Positions 42,022 through 49,244 of a stretch of DNA of 49,244 nucleotides are shown here, piece after piece. Numbering within the stretch: position 1 is the first letter of the stretch; every line of letters starts with the position of its first letter. Source of the stretch: Candidatus Omnitrophota bacterium (GTDB lineage: Bacteria > Omnitrophota > Gorgyraeia > Zapsychrales > Zapsychraceae); NCBI GenBank assembly GCA_016212005.1, contig JACRHP010000079.1, positions 1-49,244 on the forward strand, in the 5' to 3' direction. The position numbers and the translations under genes are program-made. The notes beneath the pieces are model-generated. The model made no database searches, was not told the origin of the DNA, and was given only the letters and a program-made list of their open reading frames with translations.

Positions 42022-42630
42022 ATGCGAACTGAAGCGCGTTTGAGCCACGCGGAGAGCTCAAACGCGCCCGATTCGCTTCAAAATCCCCCGACAATCCAGT
42101 TTGAACCGCCCGACATGCTCGAATATGTCCATCATGTCCGGCGAACCATCAGCCTCAAGCCCCGAACTTATTGGTGCGAATTTCCCTTCTATACTGTCAT
42201 TCGTTCCGGTAAACAAAATCTGACTTTCGGCCATCGGCCCGAAGACCTGGCCCATGTCGAAACCATCGAACAAAAGGCATGGAAAAAGCATCAGGCCCAT
42301 TTAAAGCGCCTTGAGCGTTTCCCTCTGGAAAAGGCGGAATACTACCAGAGATTGAAGGAATCGCATGATATCAAGACCGTCAGGGGTCTGGCTGCCCTGA
42401 CAGGGGAGGACTGGTCATACATTGCGAGGGTTTTGAAAACTCTGGCTCTTGCGGCACTCATCAAAGACTATTTGAGAACTCACAAAGATGATTCATCCGT
42501 TGTTAAGTTTTTCCATTTACGAGTACTTCTCGATATCGTCCAGCAGGGCGAAGAACGACTTCAGTTGGGGCACTTCAGGGAATGCTTGGAAGAGTTATCG
42601 AATACGCGTAATTACAATGAAAGTATCTGA
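42022..42630 (+). CDS. Hypothetical protein with a ParB-like helix-turn-helix
   Basis: A 202-residue protein from the ATG at 42022, directly after tRNA-His. Residues about 115-155 (HDIKTVRGLAALTGEDWSYIARVLKTLAL) resemble the helix-turn-helix of ParB/KorB-type proteins. The N-terminal part (FPFYTVIRSGKQNLTFGHRPEDLAHVETIEQKAWKKH) is not recognised. Placement right behind a tRNA gene and ahead of an AbiE system suggests it came with a mobile element, possibly as its regulator. DNA binding is inference. Confidence 0.55.
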   Translation: MRTEARLSHAESSNAPDSLQNPPTIQFEPPDMLEYVHHVRRTISLKPRTYWCEFPFYTVIRSGKQNLTFGHRPEDLAHVETIEQKAWKKHQAHLKRLERFPLEKAEYYQRLKESHDIKTVRGLAALTGEDWSYIARVLKTLALAALIKDYLRTHKDDSSVVKFFHLRVLLDIVQQGEERLQLGHFRECLEELSNTRNYNESI

Positions 42631-42675
42631 TTGTTACCTATAATAACTATATGATACTTTTGATATAATTAATAC

Positions 42676-42703
42676 TTGCGTAAATACGGTTTTATGCTAT
42701 ATT
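42676..42703 (+). promoter_or_regulatory. Candidate promoter of the AbiE operon
   Basis: TTGCGT at 42676-42681, 16 bases, then an extended -10 TGCTATATT ending at 42703. It is in an AT-rich gap of 134 bases before the AbiEi gene. Confidence 0.45.
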
Positions 42704-42764
42704 GGAAGTGTCATAATGTTGTTTGAAGTTATAATAGGGAACTTATACTATAGGAAAAATAGCA

Positions 42765-43562
42765 ATGATTTCAGGTATTTCTGAGACAAATAGAAAATTA
42801 TTGGATGATCTTGCAAGAAACCAGAAAGGGCCTTTTTCTGTTAAAGAGGCTTCAAAAATATTGGGTCTTCCTAAAAGCAAAATCAGAATTATATTGGCGT
42901 ATTTGGTTAGGAAAGGCTGGCTTTCGAGAGTAAGGCGAGGATTGTATATCTCTGTTCCTTTGGGTACTGTGAATCCTCAAGAGTATAAAGAACATCCGTG
43001 GATAGTTGTAGATCGTGTTTTTGGACCTTGTTATATTGGTGGGTGGAGCGCGGCAGAGCATTGGGAATTAACAGACCAAATTTTTAATAGTTTGGTTGTT
43101 TTTACTCTTCGCAAATTTAAAAATACCAGGATGAATATTCAAGGCACGGATTATGTTATCAAACGCATTAGTAAAAAGTATTTCGGAAAAACAAAAGTCG
43201 TTTGGGTTGAAAATATAAAAGTTCAAGTTTCTGATCCTTTACAGACTATTGTTGATATTCTTGATGACCCGTTTATCGGTGGTGGCATGCGAAATGTTGC
43301 GGACATTGTTCAGGAATATTTTAAATCCCAGCATAGAAACGATGATGAAATCGTTAAATATATTGACCGGAAAAATAATAGGACGGTCTATAAGAGACTT
43401 GGGTTTCTGATTGAATTTTTCAGTATCGATGCCGCAAAATTGAAGGAATCATGTAAGGAAAGAATCAGCGCCGGATTTTCTCTCCTCGACCCCACGATTG
43501 AAGCCAAAGGGGCGTTTAATAGTAAATGGAACCTGCGCATCAATGTGAGCATGAATAAATGA
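42765..43562 (+). CDS. abiEi: AbiEi-type antitoxin/repressor
   Basis: A 265-residue protein. The N-terminus is a winged helix-turn-helix (GPFSVKEASKILGLPKSKIRIILAYLVRKGWLSRVRRGLYI), as in AbiEi. The central part (GGWSAAEHWELTDQ, then VVWVENIKVQVSDPLQTIVDILDDP and RNVADIV) matches the AbiEi antitoxin domain. AbiEi represses its operon and counters the nucleotidyltransferase toxin AbiEii encoded next. The stop overlaps the next start (ATGA), as usual for type IV modules. Confidence 0.87.
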   Translation: MISGISETNRKLLDDLARNQKGPFSVKEASKILGLPKSKIRIILAYLVRKGWLSRVRRGLYISVPLGTVNPQEYKEHPWIVVDRVFGPCYIGGWSAAEHWELTDQIFNSLVVFTLRKFKNTRMNIQGTDYVIKRISKKYFGKTKVVWVENIKVQVSDPLQTIVDILDDPFIGGGMRNVADIVQEYFKSQHRNDDEIVKYIDRKNNRTVYKRLGFLIEFFSIDAAKLKESCKERISAGFSLLDPTIEAKGAFNSKWNLRINVSMNK

Positions 43563-45009
43563 TATCAAATCAGGAAATAAAGAATTTAGTCACTGAATGG
43601 GGGTTGCGGGATGATGTAGTCGAGAAGGATTATGTCATTGGCTGGGTGTTATGGGGCATAGGTTCCGATCCTGATTTGAGCACGCATTGGGCGTTTAAAG
43701 GTGGCACGTCTTTAAAAAAATGTTTCATTGAAACATGGCGTTTTTCAGAAGATTTGGATTTTACAATTATACCCGGTGGACCCGATAAACCGGAAGCAAT
43801 CGAACCTCTCATAAAACGGGTTCTTGATCGTGTGCACGATGAGTCTGGTATTGATTTTTCGGTACTGGTATTAAATTAGGTTGATTTTCAATTAAACCCC
43901 CGGTCTATAAGCATGCGGACAAATATCTTTACACTGAAGGGCGCATTTATTATCGTGGCCCTCGCAATGCGCCATCTGCGGCAAGTATTAAGTTAGACAT
44001 TAGTGGTTCAGAAAGAATTGCCCGACCCACCGTATTACGGGAAATCTCCCATCCATACAGTGATTCGTTGCCGAAGCCAGCAAAGGTTCGTTGCTACGCG
44101 TTTGAAGAAGTATTCGCCGAAAAGTTGCGGGCTATGGGCGAACGCGGTCGTCCACGGGATTTATACGATATAGTCCATCTTTTTCGACGTAAAGATTTAA
44201 GAGCAGAGCCGCAACTGATAAAAAATGTTTTACAAAAAAAATGTGAATCAAAAGGCATCTCGATACCGACTTTGCATTCTATTCAAAATGCATCAACCAA
44301 AGTCGAGCTTACTGCGGAATGGGAGAATATGCTTGGGCATCAATTGCAGACGTTGCCCCCTTTTGAACAATTTTGGGATGAGTTGCCAGGTATTTTTGAT
44401 TGGTTAAATGGGGTATCTGTCCCAACGCCGATCGCCGCGATGAAAGCTGATATGGGTGAAGATTTGACGTGGTCGCCTCCCCCGATGGTGTGGCAGTGGG
44501 GATTGGGTGTTCCACTTGAATCAGTGCGCTTTGCCGCGGTGAATCATCTTTGTGTTGAATTAGGTTATGATCACAGTGTCAGGTTAATCGAACCTTATTC
44601 TTTGAGACGTACTAAGGATGGGCATTTGATTCTACACGCGACAAAGGTGGAGACCAGTGAACCAAGAGCTTACCGGGTTGATCGCATAGAAAGTATTAAA
44701 GTAACGAAGAAAACATTTAAGCCCCGGTATGAAATAGAATTTACTTCTTCGGGAGGCATTCATACAAAGCCCACAGAGCGAAAAAGTGAATCCAGTTCTT
44801 TTGGCGGCTATGGATTAACAGGACTCAGTCGTAGATCGACTGGAAGACCGCGAACGGCAAAACCTTACGGGATGAAATATGTTTTTCAGTGTGGGATGTG
44901 CATGAAGAATTTTACGAAATCAACGAATGACCCAACATTACGGGCGCATAAGAATTCGTATGGAATGAATTGTTCTGGTAGGCGCGGTTATTTTATTGGG
45001 AATAAGTGA
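43559..45009 (+). pseudogene. abiEii: AbiEii-type nucleotidyltransferase toxin, disrupted, with WYL-like and zinc-binding ends
   Basis: The first 106 residues carry the toxin motif FKGGTSLKKC (from residue 47) and FSEDLDFTI with D65/D67, then stop at 43877. The continuation lies one frame over from about 43885 (RIYYRGPRNAPSAASIKLDI, then RCYAFEEVFAEKLRAMGERGRPRDLYDI, the second AbiEii motif) and runs to 45009; it too has a TGA at 43882. A longer lesion or error around 43860-43885 therefore splits the gene. After residue about 230 of the second part is a WYL-like domain (VRLIEPYSLRRTKDGHLIL, EPRAYRVDRIESI), and the end has CGMCMKNF..H..C, like a zinc finger. Without re-sequencing it cannot be told if the toxin is dead. 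Confidence 0.75.
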
Positions 45010-45124
45010 AGTTATAGCCGGAGATCTGACTTTTTTCACATAGAAATATGTCAGTTTGAATGATTTGACGACGATTGGTTGACGTATTAACAGAAATTAA
45101 AGAAAATAAAAAGCGAGAAGAAAT

Positions 45125-45544
45125 ATGAGGGCAGATATTCCGATCGATATAAGTCCACTTGTTCAGTATGTTGTTGTATCCCAGCATAGGGGGCTTGACT
45201 ATAGAGATAAATCTCGTTGGCTAGTATCAATGCAAGAGGAAGTTGATTGTTTTCGACAATCTCTACATCATGATTGGCTCATGCCGGATGCTGGTTGGGG
45301 TTTAATCGTTGATGCGCAAAATAATTTAATGGTTCTTGGAATTAATTATCTCAGGGAAGAATCAAAAGTCGCTAAATTTGTTGAGGGAAATGGTTCCAGC
45401 TTATGGCATGGATATCCTGCAGATTTGAAACGAAAAGTTAAGGATATCCCTCCAACTTGCATTTTAGAAAAGTGGTATAGTATGAAATTAATAAGAAAAC
45501 ATCATCTATCGAGAATTCGTAGGGGCATAAGATGCAACCTTTAA
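45125..45544 (+). CDS. Hypothetical protein, 139 residues, first of a gene pair
   Basis: Not recognised. Mixed alpha/beta composition with aromatic motifs (LMPDAGWGLIVDAQNNLMVLGINY) and a basic end (RKHHLSRIRRGIRC). The GLIVDAQNNLMVLG repeat looks like one blade of a beta-propeller. It overlaps the next gene by 13 bases, so both are made together. An AAGAAAT sequence before the ATG is a weak ribosome site. AT-rich codon use, unlike the housekeeping genes at 15-25 kb, suggests recent transfer. Confidence 0.65.
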   Translation: MRADIPIDISPLVQYVVVSQHRGLDYRDKSRWLVSMQEEVDCFRQSLHHDWLMPDAGWGLIVDAQNNLMVLGINYLREESKVAKFVEGNGSSLWHGYPADLKRKVKDIPPTCILEKWYSMKLIRKHHLSRIRRGIRCNL

Positions 45545-46779
45545 AGATTAGTATTTTGGGTGACTTCTGGGATTGCCAAATATATCGAGGTCGATTATAT
45601 CTTTGGACAATGGATGGCCGGATTTTAACTTATAAATGGGATGAATTCATTAACTCTTTAGCTGTTGATGAAGAATTGAAATTAGCTCTTATATGTGGGT
45701 TTTGTAGGGGTGATTATCTATACAACTCAGCATTTAAGCTCATATTTTCTGATGTTGAAATAGCAAACATGTTAAGGTCAAAATTCGAAAAGCTTTCAGA
45801 AAAAAGATTCGAATTCTCGGTAAAGGATGTTGCTAAATATTTATACGGTGAGCAGGCGACTCCTTTGCAGGAGCTTAGCGCTGATTCCGATATTTATAAC
45901 AATCGTTTATACATTGCCACTGATAAAGGTCTATTTAAAACAACAGTGCATCGATCAAGCAAAAGATATCCTGTCTCAAGTCGTCCGGAAAGGATTTGGG
46001 ACTGCCGATTACTTTCATTGAGGTCTTCCACAAATGGAAGGCTGGCACTGTCAGCAGGTGATGATGGGTTATTTGAGTTGGATACTAACGACCGTGAATA
46101 TTTTGAAAATACGTATCGCAGTAATCAATTTAAGAAGATTGAAAAAAATTTGCATATGTTAAGTGGTGGCCATAGTTTCATGGCCAATTGGAATTATTCA
46201 AGTATTTATAGCACCTCCAATGTTGATGATTCTTATATGATTTTGTTTGGGTGGGAAAAATCTGATTCGGACAGAGTGGATCTCAGGTTTAAAGAAATAG
46301 TGAAGGAACGCGCCTTGTTCCATTTAGCAGAAAACTCTGACTTTTCTCAATTAAGCTGGGGTTGCGATAATAAGATTTATAGGACATCGCATAAGGGGGG
46401 TATAGAAATAATCGATTACACGCAGAAACATGTTTTGGAGAAAGAAAGCTCCGCATTCACGAAAGCGCAACATGTGGAATTTCAGCCTTGGAAGGGCGAT
46501 GTTATATCGGGGGGCGTAGCATATTTTGGAGTAATCGTTGAGTGTGAGAATGCATTGGTTGTTATGAAGGACGAGAATGAATTTTTTAATATCCCGGATT
46601 CAGTTACAAGATGGAGAGTATATCCAAGATCAATACGCTATGAAAACCATTTGCACGTGATCTCTGATGGCAAAATCGACATTTATTCTTTTAATCACGA
46701 CTATTTTAGATCACAAGAGGATAAAAAGATTGGGATAAAATATTTTGAAAGAGACAATAGGAGGCCATTGCCTAGATAG
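45532..46779 (+). CDS. Hypothetical beta-propeller-like protein, 415 residues
   Basis: No family name can be assigned with confidence. The sequence has repeated blade-like segments: QIYRGRLYLWTMDGRILTY, DIYNNRLYIATDKGLFKT, NGRLALSAGDDGLFEL, DNKIYRTSHKGGIEI and RYENHLHVISDGKIDIY, each a strand-turn-strand with a G/D turn. That fits a beta-propeller, possibly starting in the preceding protein. There is no signal peptide or membrane segment. Its neighbours are AbiE, an AbiGi-like protein and a SEC-C protein, so it may be the sensor or scaffold of a defence module; this is inference. Confidence 0.65.
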   Translation: MQPLKISILGDFWDCQIYRGRLYLWTMDGRILTYKWDEFINSLAVDEELKLALICGFCRGDYLYNSAFKLIFSDVEIANMLRSKFEKLSEKRFEFSVKDVAKYLYGEQATPLQELSADSDIYNNRLYIATDKGLFKTTVHRSSKRYPVSSRPERIWDCRLLSLRSSTNGRLALSAGDDGLFELDTNDREYFENTYRSNQFKKIEKNLHMLSGGHSFMANWNYSSIYSTSNVDDSYMILFGWEKSDSDRVDLRFKEIVKERALFHLAENSDFSQLSWGCDNKIYRTSHKGGIEIIDYTQKHVLEKESSAFTKAQHVEFQPWKGDVISGGVAYFGVIVECENALVVMKDENEFFNIPDSVTRWRVYPRSIRYENHLHVISDGKIDIYSFNHDYFRSQEDKKIGIKYFERDNRRPLPR

Positions 46780-46829
46780 CAAGGGGGGAGATTTTTGGTT
46801 GGATAAAGTATATTAAATGGAGGTCATAA

Positions 46830-47711
46830 GTGAATAAGCCGGATCATTCAGATTTTCTTATTAGCTGGACTGGAAAGGATATTGATACAGATGAGCGATA
46901 TAAAGTTTCTCATCCACCCACCCAGGAAACAACTCTTAATGAAAAAATAATTGAGCCGTATCTTGAACGGTTAAAGTTTACATTAAGACATGGATTATGG
47001 ATGATGACGGGTGGGGAGTATGTCGAAAGTGGAAATCAAAAAATAAAAAGACCTCCATTCTCGCGAACATGTTTTACAGAGCTCAAATTATCAGAAGCGC
47101 AGGAGCATGCAGAAAAGTTCGGGCAACTTGGAATCGGTTTCAAGCGAATGTTTGTATTTGAACGCATGGGGTTGCCGATGCTCTATTTTCGTCCAGGGAA
47201 AGATAATTGGTTTACGTCTCCTGTTTTATGGGATGGGAGCTCAGAAATTAAAGAATACTGGGCCTGTTTTCTCAAATCAATGGATGAAGAATGGCAAAAA
47301 CCAGGTTATGTGAATTATAAACAGTTTGAGGAATCCGAATGGCGGATAATATTCTCTAAAGAGATAAAGAAACGATTAGAGGCTAAGAAATTGGACTACC
47401 CCAAGTGTTTTAAGTCTCCAGATGAAATCAATGACCCTGAATTTAAAGAATACCTTGCTAGGCAGAAGAAAAAGCCCGATTTTTTAGTTCCATTGGCAGA
47501 CCAGGGGAAGACAACATCTCGATGGTTTGCGATGATCATATATCCTAGTTTAGCTGTTAAAGTGGCAGCTGAGGCAAGCCCGGAAATCAGGCAGGAAATT
47601 GAATGTTTGAAGCCGACCCTGAAGCCTTCTGATACGGTTAGCACCAGTGCGTCATATGAACGATATAGCAAGCCCATGGAAATAAATTTGTCTGCGTGTA
47701 GAAATTTTTAG
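46830..47711 (+). CDS. AbiGi-like abortive-infection protein
   Basis: A 293-residue protein. The segment [44 protein letters not shown] resembles the core of the AbiGi antitoxin family, in which a CFTD/E...S..H...YG..GIGF pattern is shared. A GGAGG ribosome site precedes the start (46818-46822), and the first codon is GTG at 46830. The end is low in conserved features. AbiGi normally pairs with the nucleotidyltransferase AbiGii, which is not next to it here. The unknown pair upstream and the SEC-C gene 18 bases downstream are possible partners. Confidence 0.6.
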   Translation: MNKPDHSDFLISWTGKDIDTDERYKVSHPPTQETTLNEKIIEPYLERLKFTLRHGLWMMTGGEYVESGNQKIKRPPFSRTCFTELKLSEAQEHAEKFGQLGIGFKRMFVFERMGLPMLYFRPGKDNWFTSPVLWDGSSEIKEYWACFLKSMDEEWQKPGYVNYKQFEESEWRIIFSKEIKKRLEAKKLDYPKCFKSPDEINDPEFKEYLARQKKKPDFLVPLADQGKTTSRWFAMIIYPSLAVKVAAEASPEIRQEIECLKPTLKPSDTVSTSASYERYSKPMEINLSACRNF

Positions 47712-47728
47712 GAAAAAATGATAACGAT

Positions 47729-49138
47729 ATGAAAGTCGGACGTAATGATCCTTGCCCATGCGGTAGCGGTAAGAAATATAAAAAATGTTGCATTGATAAA
47801 CATCTTTCGACAGGAAGCGCAATCCCTCCGGAAGTAAAACTTTACTTTGAAAGAATGCAAGCTGTTCAGGCCCAAATTGAGAAACAACAGGGCTTGGGAC
47901 GCCCTATTATTTCTTATGTGCATAATGGATATAGATTTGTTGCTTCGGGAAGCAAAATACATTGGGACAAAGTGGAAAAATGGCAGACATTTCATGATTT
48001 TCTCTTATATTACATCCCGCACGTTTTTGGAAAACAGTGGGGAAAAGAAGAGTTAAAAAAGAACTCCGATCAACAACACCCCATTATTCAATGGCATTTA
48101 AAATTAGCTTCCTATAGGCGTGAACAGCGAGTTGAAGGTCTTGAAATTCAATCCGCCCCCATGATAGGCGCCGCATTTGCTCTTCTTAACCTCTCCTATA
48201 ATCTTTTTCTCTTGGAACATAATGTAGAGGTTCAAGAAAGACTAATCAAAAGATTGAAGTCTTCGGAGAAAGGCACATTTCAAGGAGCGCTTTACGAAAC
48301 GTATGTAGCGGCTGTTTTTATAAGGGCAGGCTTTAAGATTAAAATGGAGGACGAAGATGATCCAAGTGTGTCGCACGGTGAATTTACAGCCACAGCGCCT
48401 CAATCGTTCACTCAATATTGGGTTGAGGCAAAGGCTCGATTACCTTTTAAGGAACATGTCGGAATAGGCAAACAATTAGGGAAGGCTTTGGAGAAAAAAA
48501 CCACGGACAAAAGGGTTGTCTTCATTGACGTCAATATTCCCAAGTTGATGTCAAAAATTGAAACAATTGATCAGGAGCTTCGGGATAAAGAGTTATCTCA
48601 GGATAGCGTCTGGAAAAGTGCTCCATCAGCCTATATTTTTGTGACTAATCATTCATTTTCTTATGATTTGGAAGGTATTCAATATGAAAGAATGGGTTTT
48701 GCCTACGGATTTAAGATTGATTACTTTAAAGGGAATACGGCTTATACAAGCTTGCACGATGCGAGGATAGCTCGTGATAAGCATATGGATATGGTCAAAC
48801 TAATTAAATCAATGAGGGAGCAAAATGAAATTCCCGTAACATTCGACGGCGATATTCCTGAATTTGCTTTTAATAAGGAGCTTCAGGAAAAAAGGATGCT
48901 TATCGGTAACAAATATTTATTGCCCGACAAAGATGGTAAAGAGGTGGTCGGTATTTTAGAGTCTGCTACAATTTCAGAACCTGAAAAACTCGCTTATGGT
49001 TCATATTTACTAGAAAATGGGAATAGGGCCATATTTACTTGTCCTGTAACAGATGATGAAATTGCGGCTTACAAGAAATATCCGGACACTTTTTTTGGAG
49101 TTCCTAGAAGTCATCCCAAAACCGTTCGTCTGAAATAA
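47729..49138 (+). CDS. SEC-C motif protein with PD-(D/E)XK-like domain
   Basis: A 469-residue protein. The N-terminus is a SEC-C zinc motif ([18 protein letters not shown], residues 4-21). The middle has [23 protein letters not shown] followed by [21 protein letters not shown], where Glu of YET, a following acidic residue and E-A-K form a restriction-nuclease-like pattern. The last third is not recognised. No partner gene follows; the next element is a transposase. SEC-C motifs are frequent at the end of SecA and in defence-linked proteins. A nuclease effector role is plausible but not shown. Confidence 0.65.
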   Translation: MKVGRNDPCPCGSGKKYKKCCIDKHLSTGSAIPPEVKLYFERMQAVQAQIEKQQGLGRPIISYVHNGYRFVASGSKIHWDKVEKWQTFHDFLLYYIPHVFGKQWGKEELKKNSDQQHPIIQWHLKLASYRREQRVEGLEIQSAPMIGAAFALLNLSYNLFLLEHNVEVQERLIKRLKSSEKGTFQGALYETYVAAVFIRAGFKIKMEDEDDPSVSHGEFTATAPQSFTQYWVEAKARLPFKEHVGIGKQLGKALEKKTTDKRVVFIDVNIPKLMSKIETIDQELRDKELSQDSVWKSAPSAYIFVTNHSFSYDLEGIQYERMGFAYGFKIDYFKGNTAYTSLHDARIARDKHMDMVKLIKSMREQNEIPVTFDGDIPEFAFNKELQEKRMLIGNKYLLPDKDGKEVVGILESATISEPEKLAYGSYLLENGNRAIFTCPVTDDEIAAYKKYPDTFFGVPRSHPKTVRLK

Positions 49139-49210
49139 TTTAATCGGTGGTCGCGGACCGTCGATGTTGGATATACAATGGCCTCAGGGACATAAAACCT
49201 GGAGGCCGAT

Positions 49211-49244
49211 ATGAAATTGACCGATGAACAATGGGAGAAAATCA
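49211..49244 (+). mobile_element. Start of an IS5-type transposase gene (cut by the window edge)
   Basis: ATG at 49211 after GGAGG, reading MKLTDEQWEKI, the usual start of IS5/IS1031-group transposases (x-LTDEQW). The stretch 49139-49210 probably holds the left end of the element, but its terminal repeat cannot be checked without the other end. Confidence 0.65.

Overview
The window looks like a chromosomal piece of an uncultured Gram-negative bacterium, most likely Candidatus Omnitrophota (formerly OP3) or a close PVC-related lineage. The evidence is a giant secreted fusion protein with an N-terminal region and C-terminal tail that I recall from Omnitrophota proteins, a secretin and pseudopilins, AsmA-like envelope proteins, an outer-membrane porin, and many short palindromic repeats between and even inside genes. 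The lineage call is inference; no rRNA is present.

Layout. 1-6.9 kb: a 2176-residue exported polyprotein carrying a class I fructose-1,6-bisphosphatase-like domain and a phosphohexomutase-like domain, with its conserved C-terminal tail thrown out of frame at a 7-bp tandem repeat. 6.9-11.3 kb: mutS-mutL on the minus strand. 11.4-15.7 kb: two near-duplicate pseudopilins separated by a DUF4143-type ATPase, then a short MerR-like regulator overlapping a secretin gene. 15.7-21.8 kb: a plus-strand housekeeping run of amidase, murI, queD, queC, queE, queF, rph and rdgB, which gives a 7-cyano-7-deazaguanine/preQ1 branch. 21.9-25.0 kb: a large AsmA-like protein on the minus strand. 25.1-31.3 kb: an accessory island with a DUF1016/SNase fusion, a Fic protein, an HsdS fragment, a broken SNase copy, a tripartite HipBST-type toxin-antitoxin operon with helically phased operators, and a YaeQ-like protein. 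31.3-39.4 kb: an unusual SDR, tRNA-Pro, a broken tRNA, CstA, an NSS amino-acid transporter with a tiny MetS-like partner, an alginate-export-like porin and a MOT1-type molybdate/sulfate transporter. 39.4-49.2 kb: a defence/toxin island with a nucleotidyltransferase/HEPN-like pair, tRNA-Arg, tRNA-His, an AbiE module with disrupted AbiEii, an unrecognised gene pair, an AbiGi-like protein, a SEC-C/nuclease-like protein and the start of a transposase.

The most unusual theme is repeats. At least three palindromic families (built on the words GTCAC, AAGTCGTAAG and GTATCTCG, plus a CAGTCTTCAGAC relative) share one architecture: short tandem units followed by their reverse complement. They fill the gaps of the 8.7-35 kb region, supply false start codons, extend reading frames, and in the polyprotein and mutL lie inside coding sequence. 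The best candidates for under-described biology are this repeat system, the polyprotein with its Ser-Ser-Pro-Val domain punctuation and 7-bp frame switch, the NTase/HEPN pair under stacked palindromic operators, and the 45.1-49.1 kb cluster.
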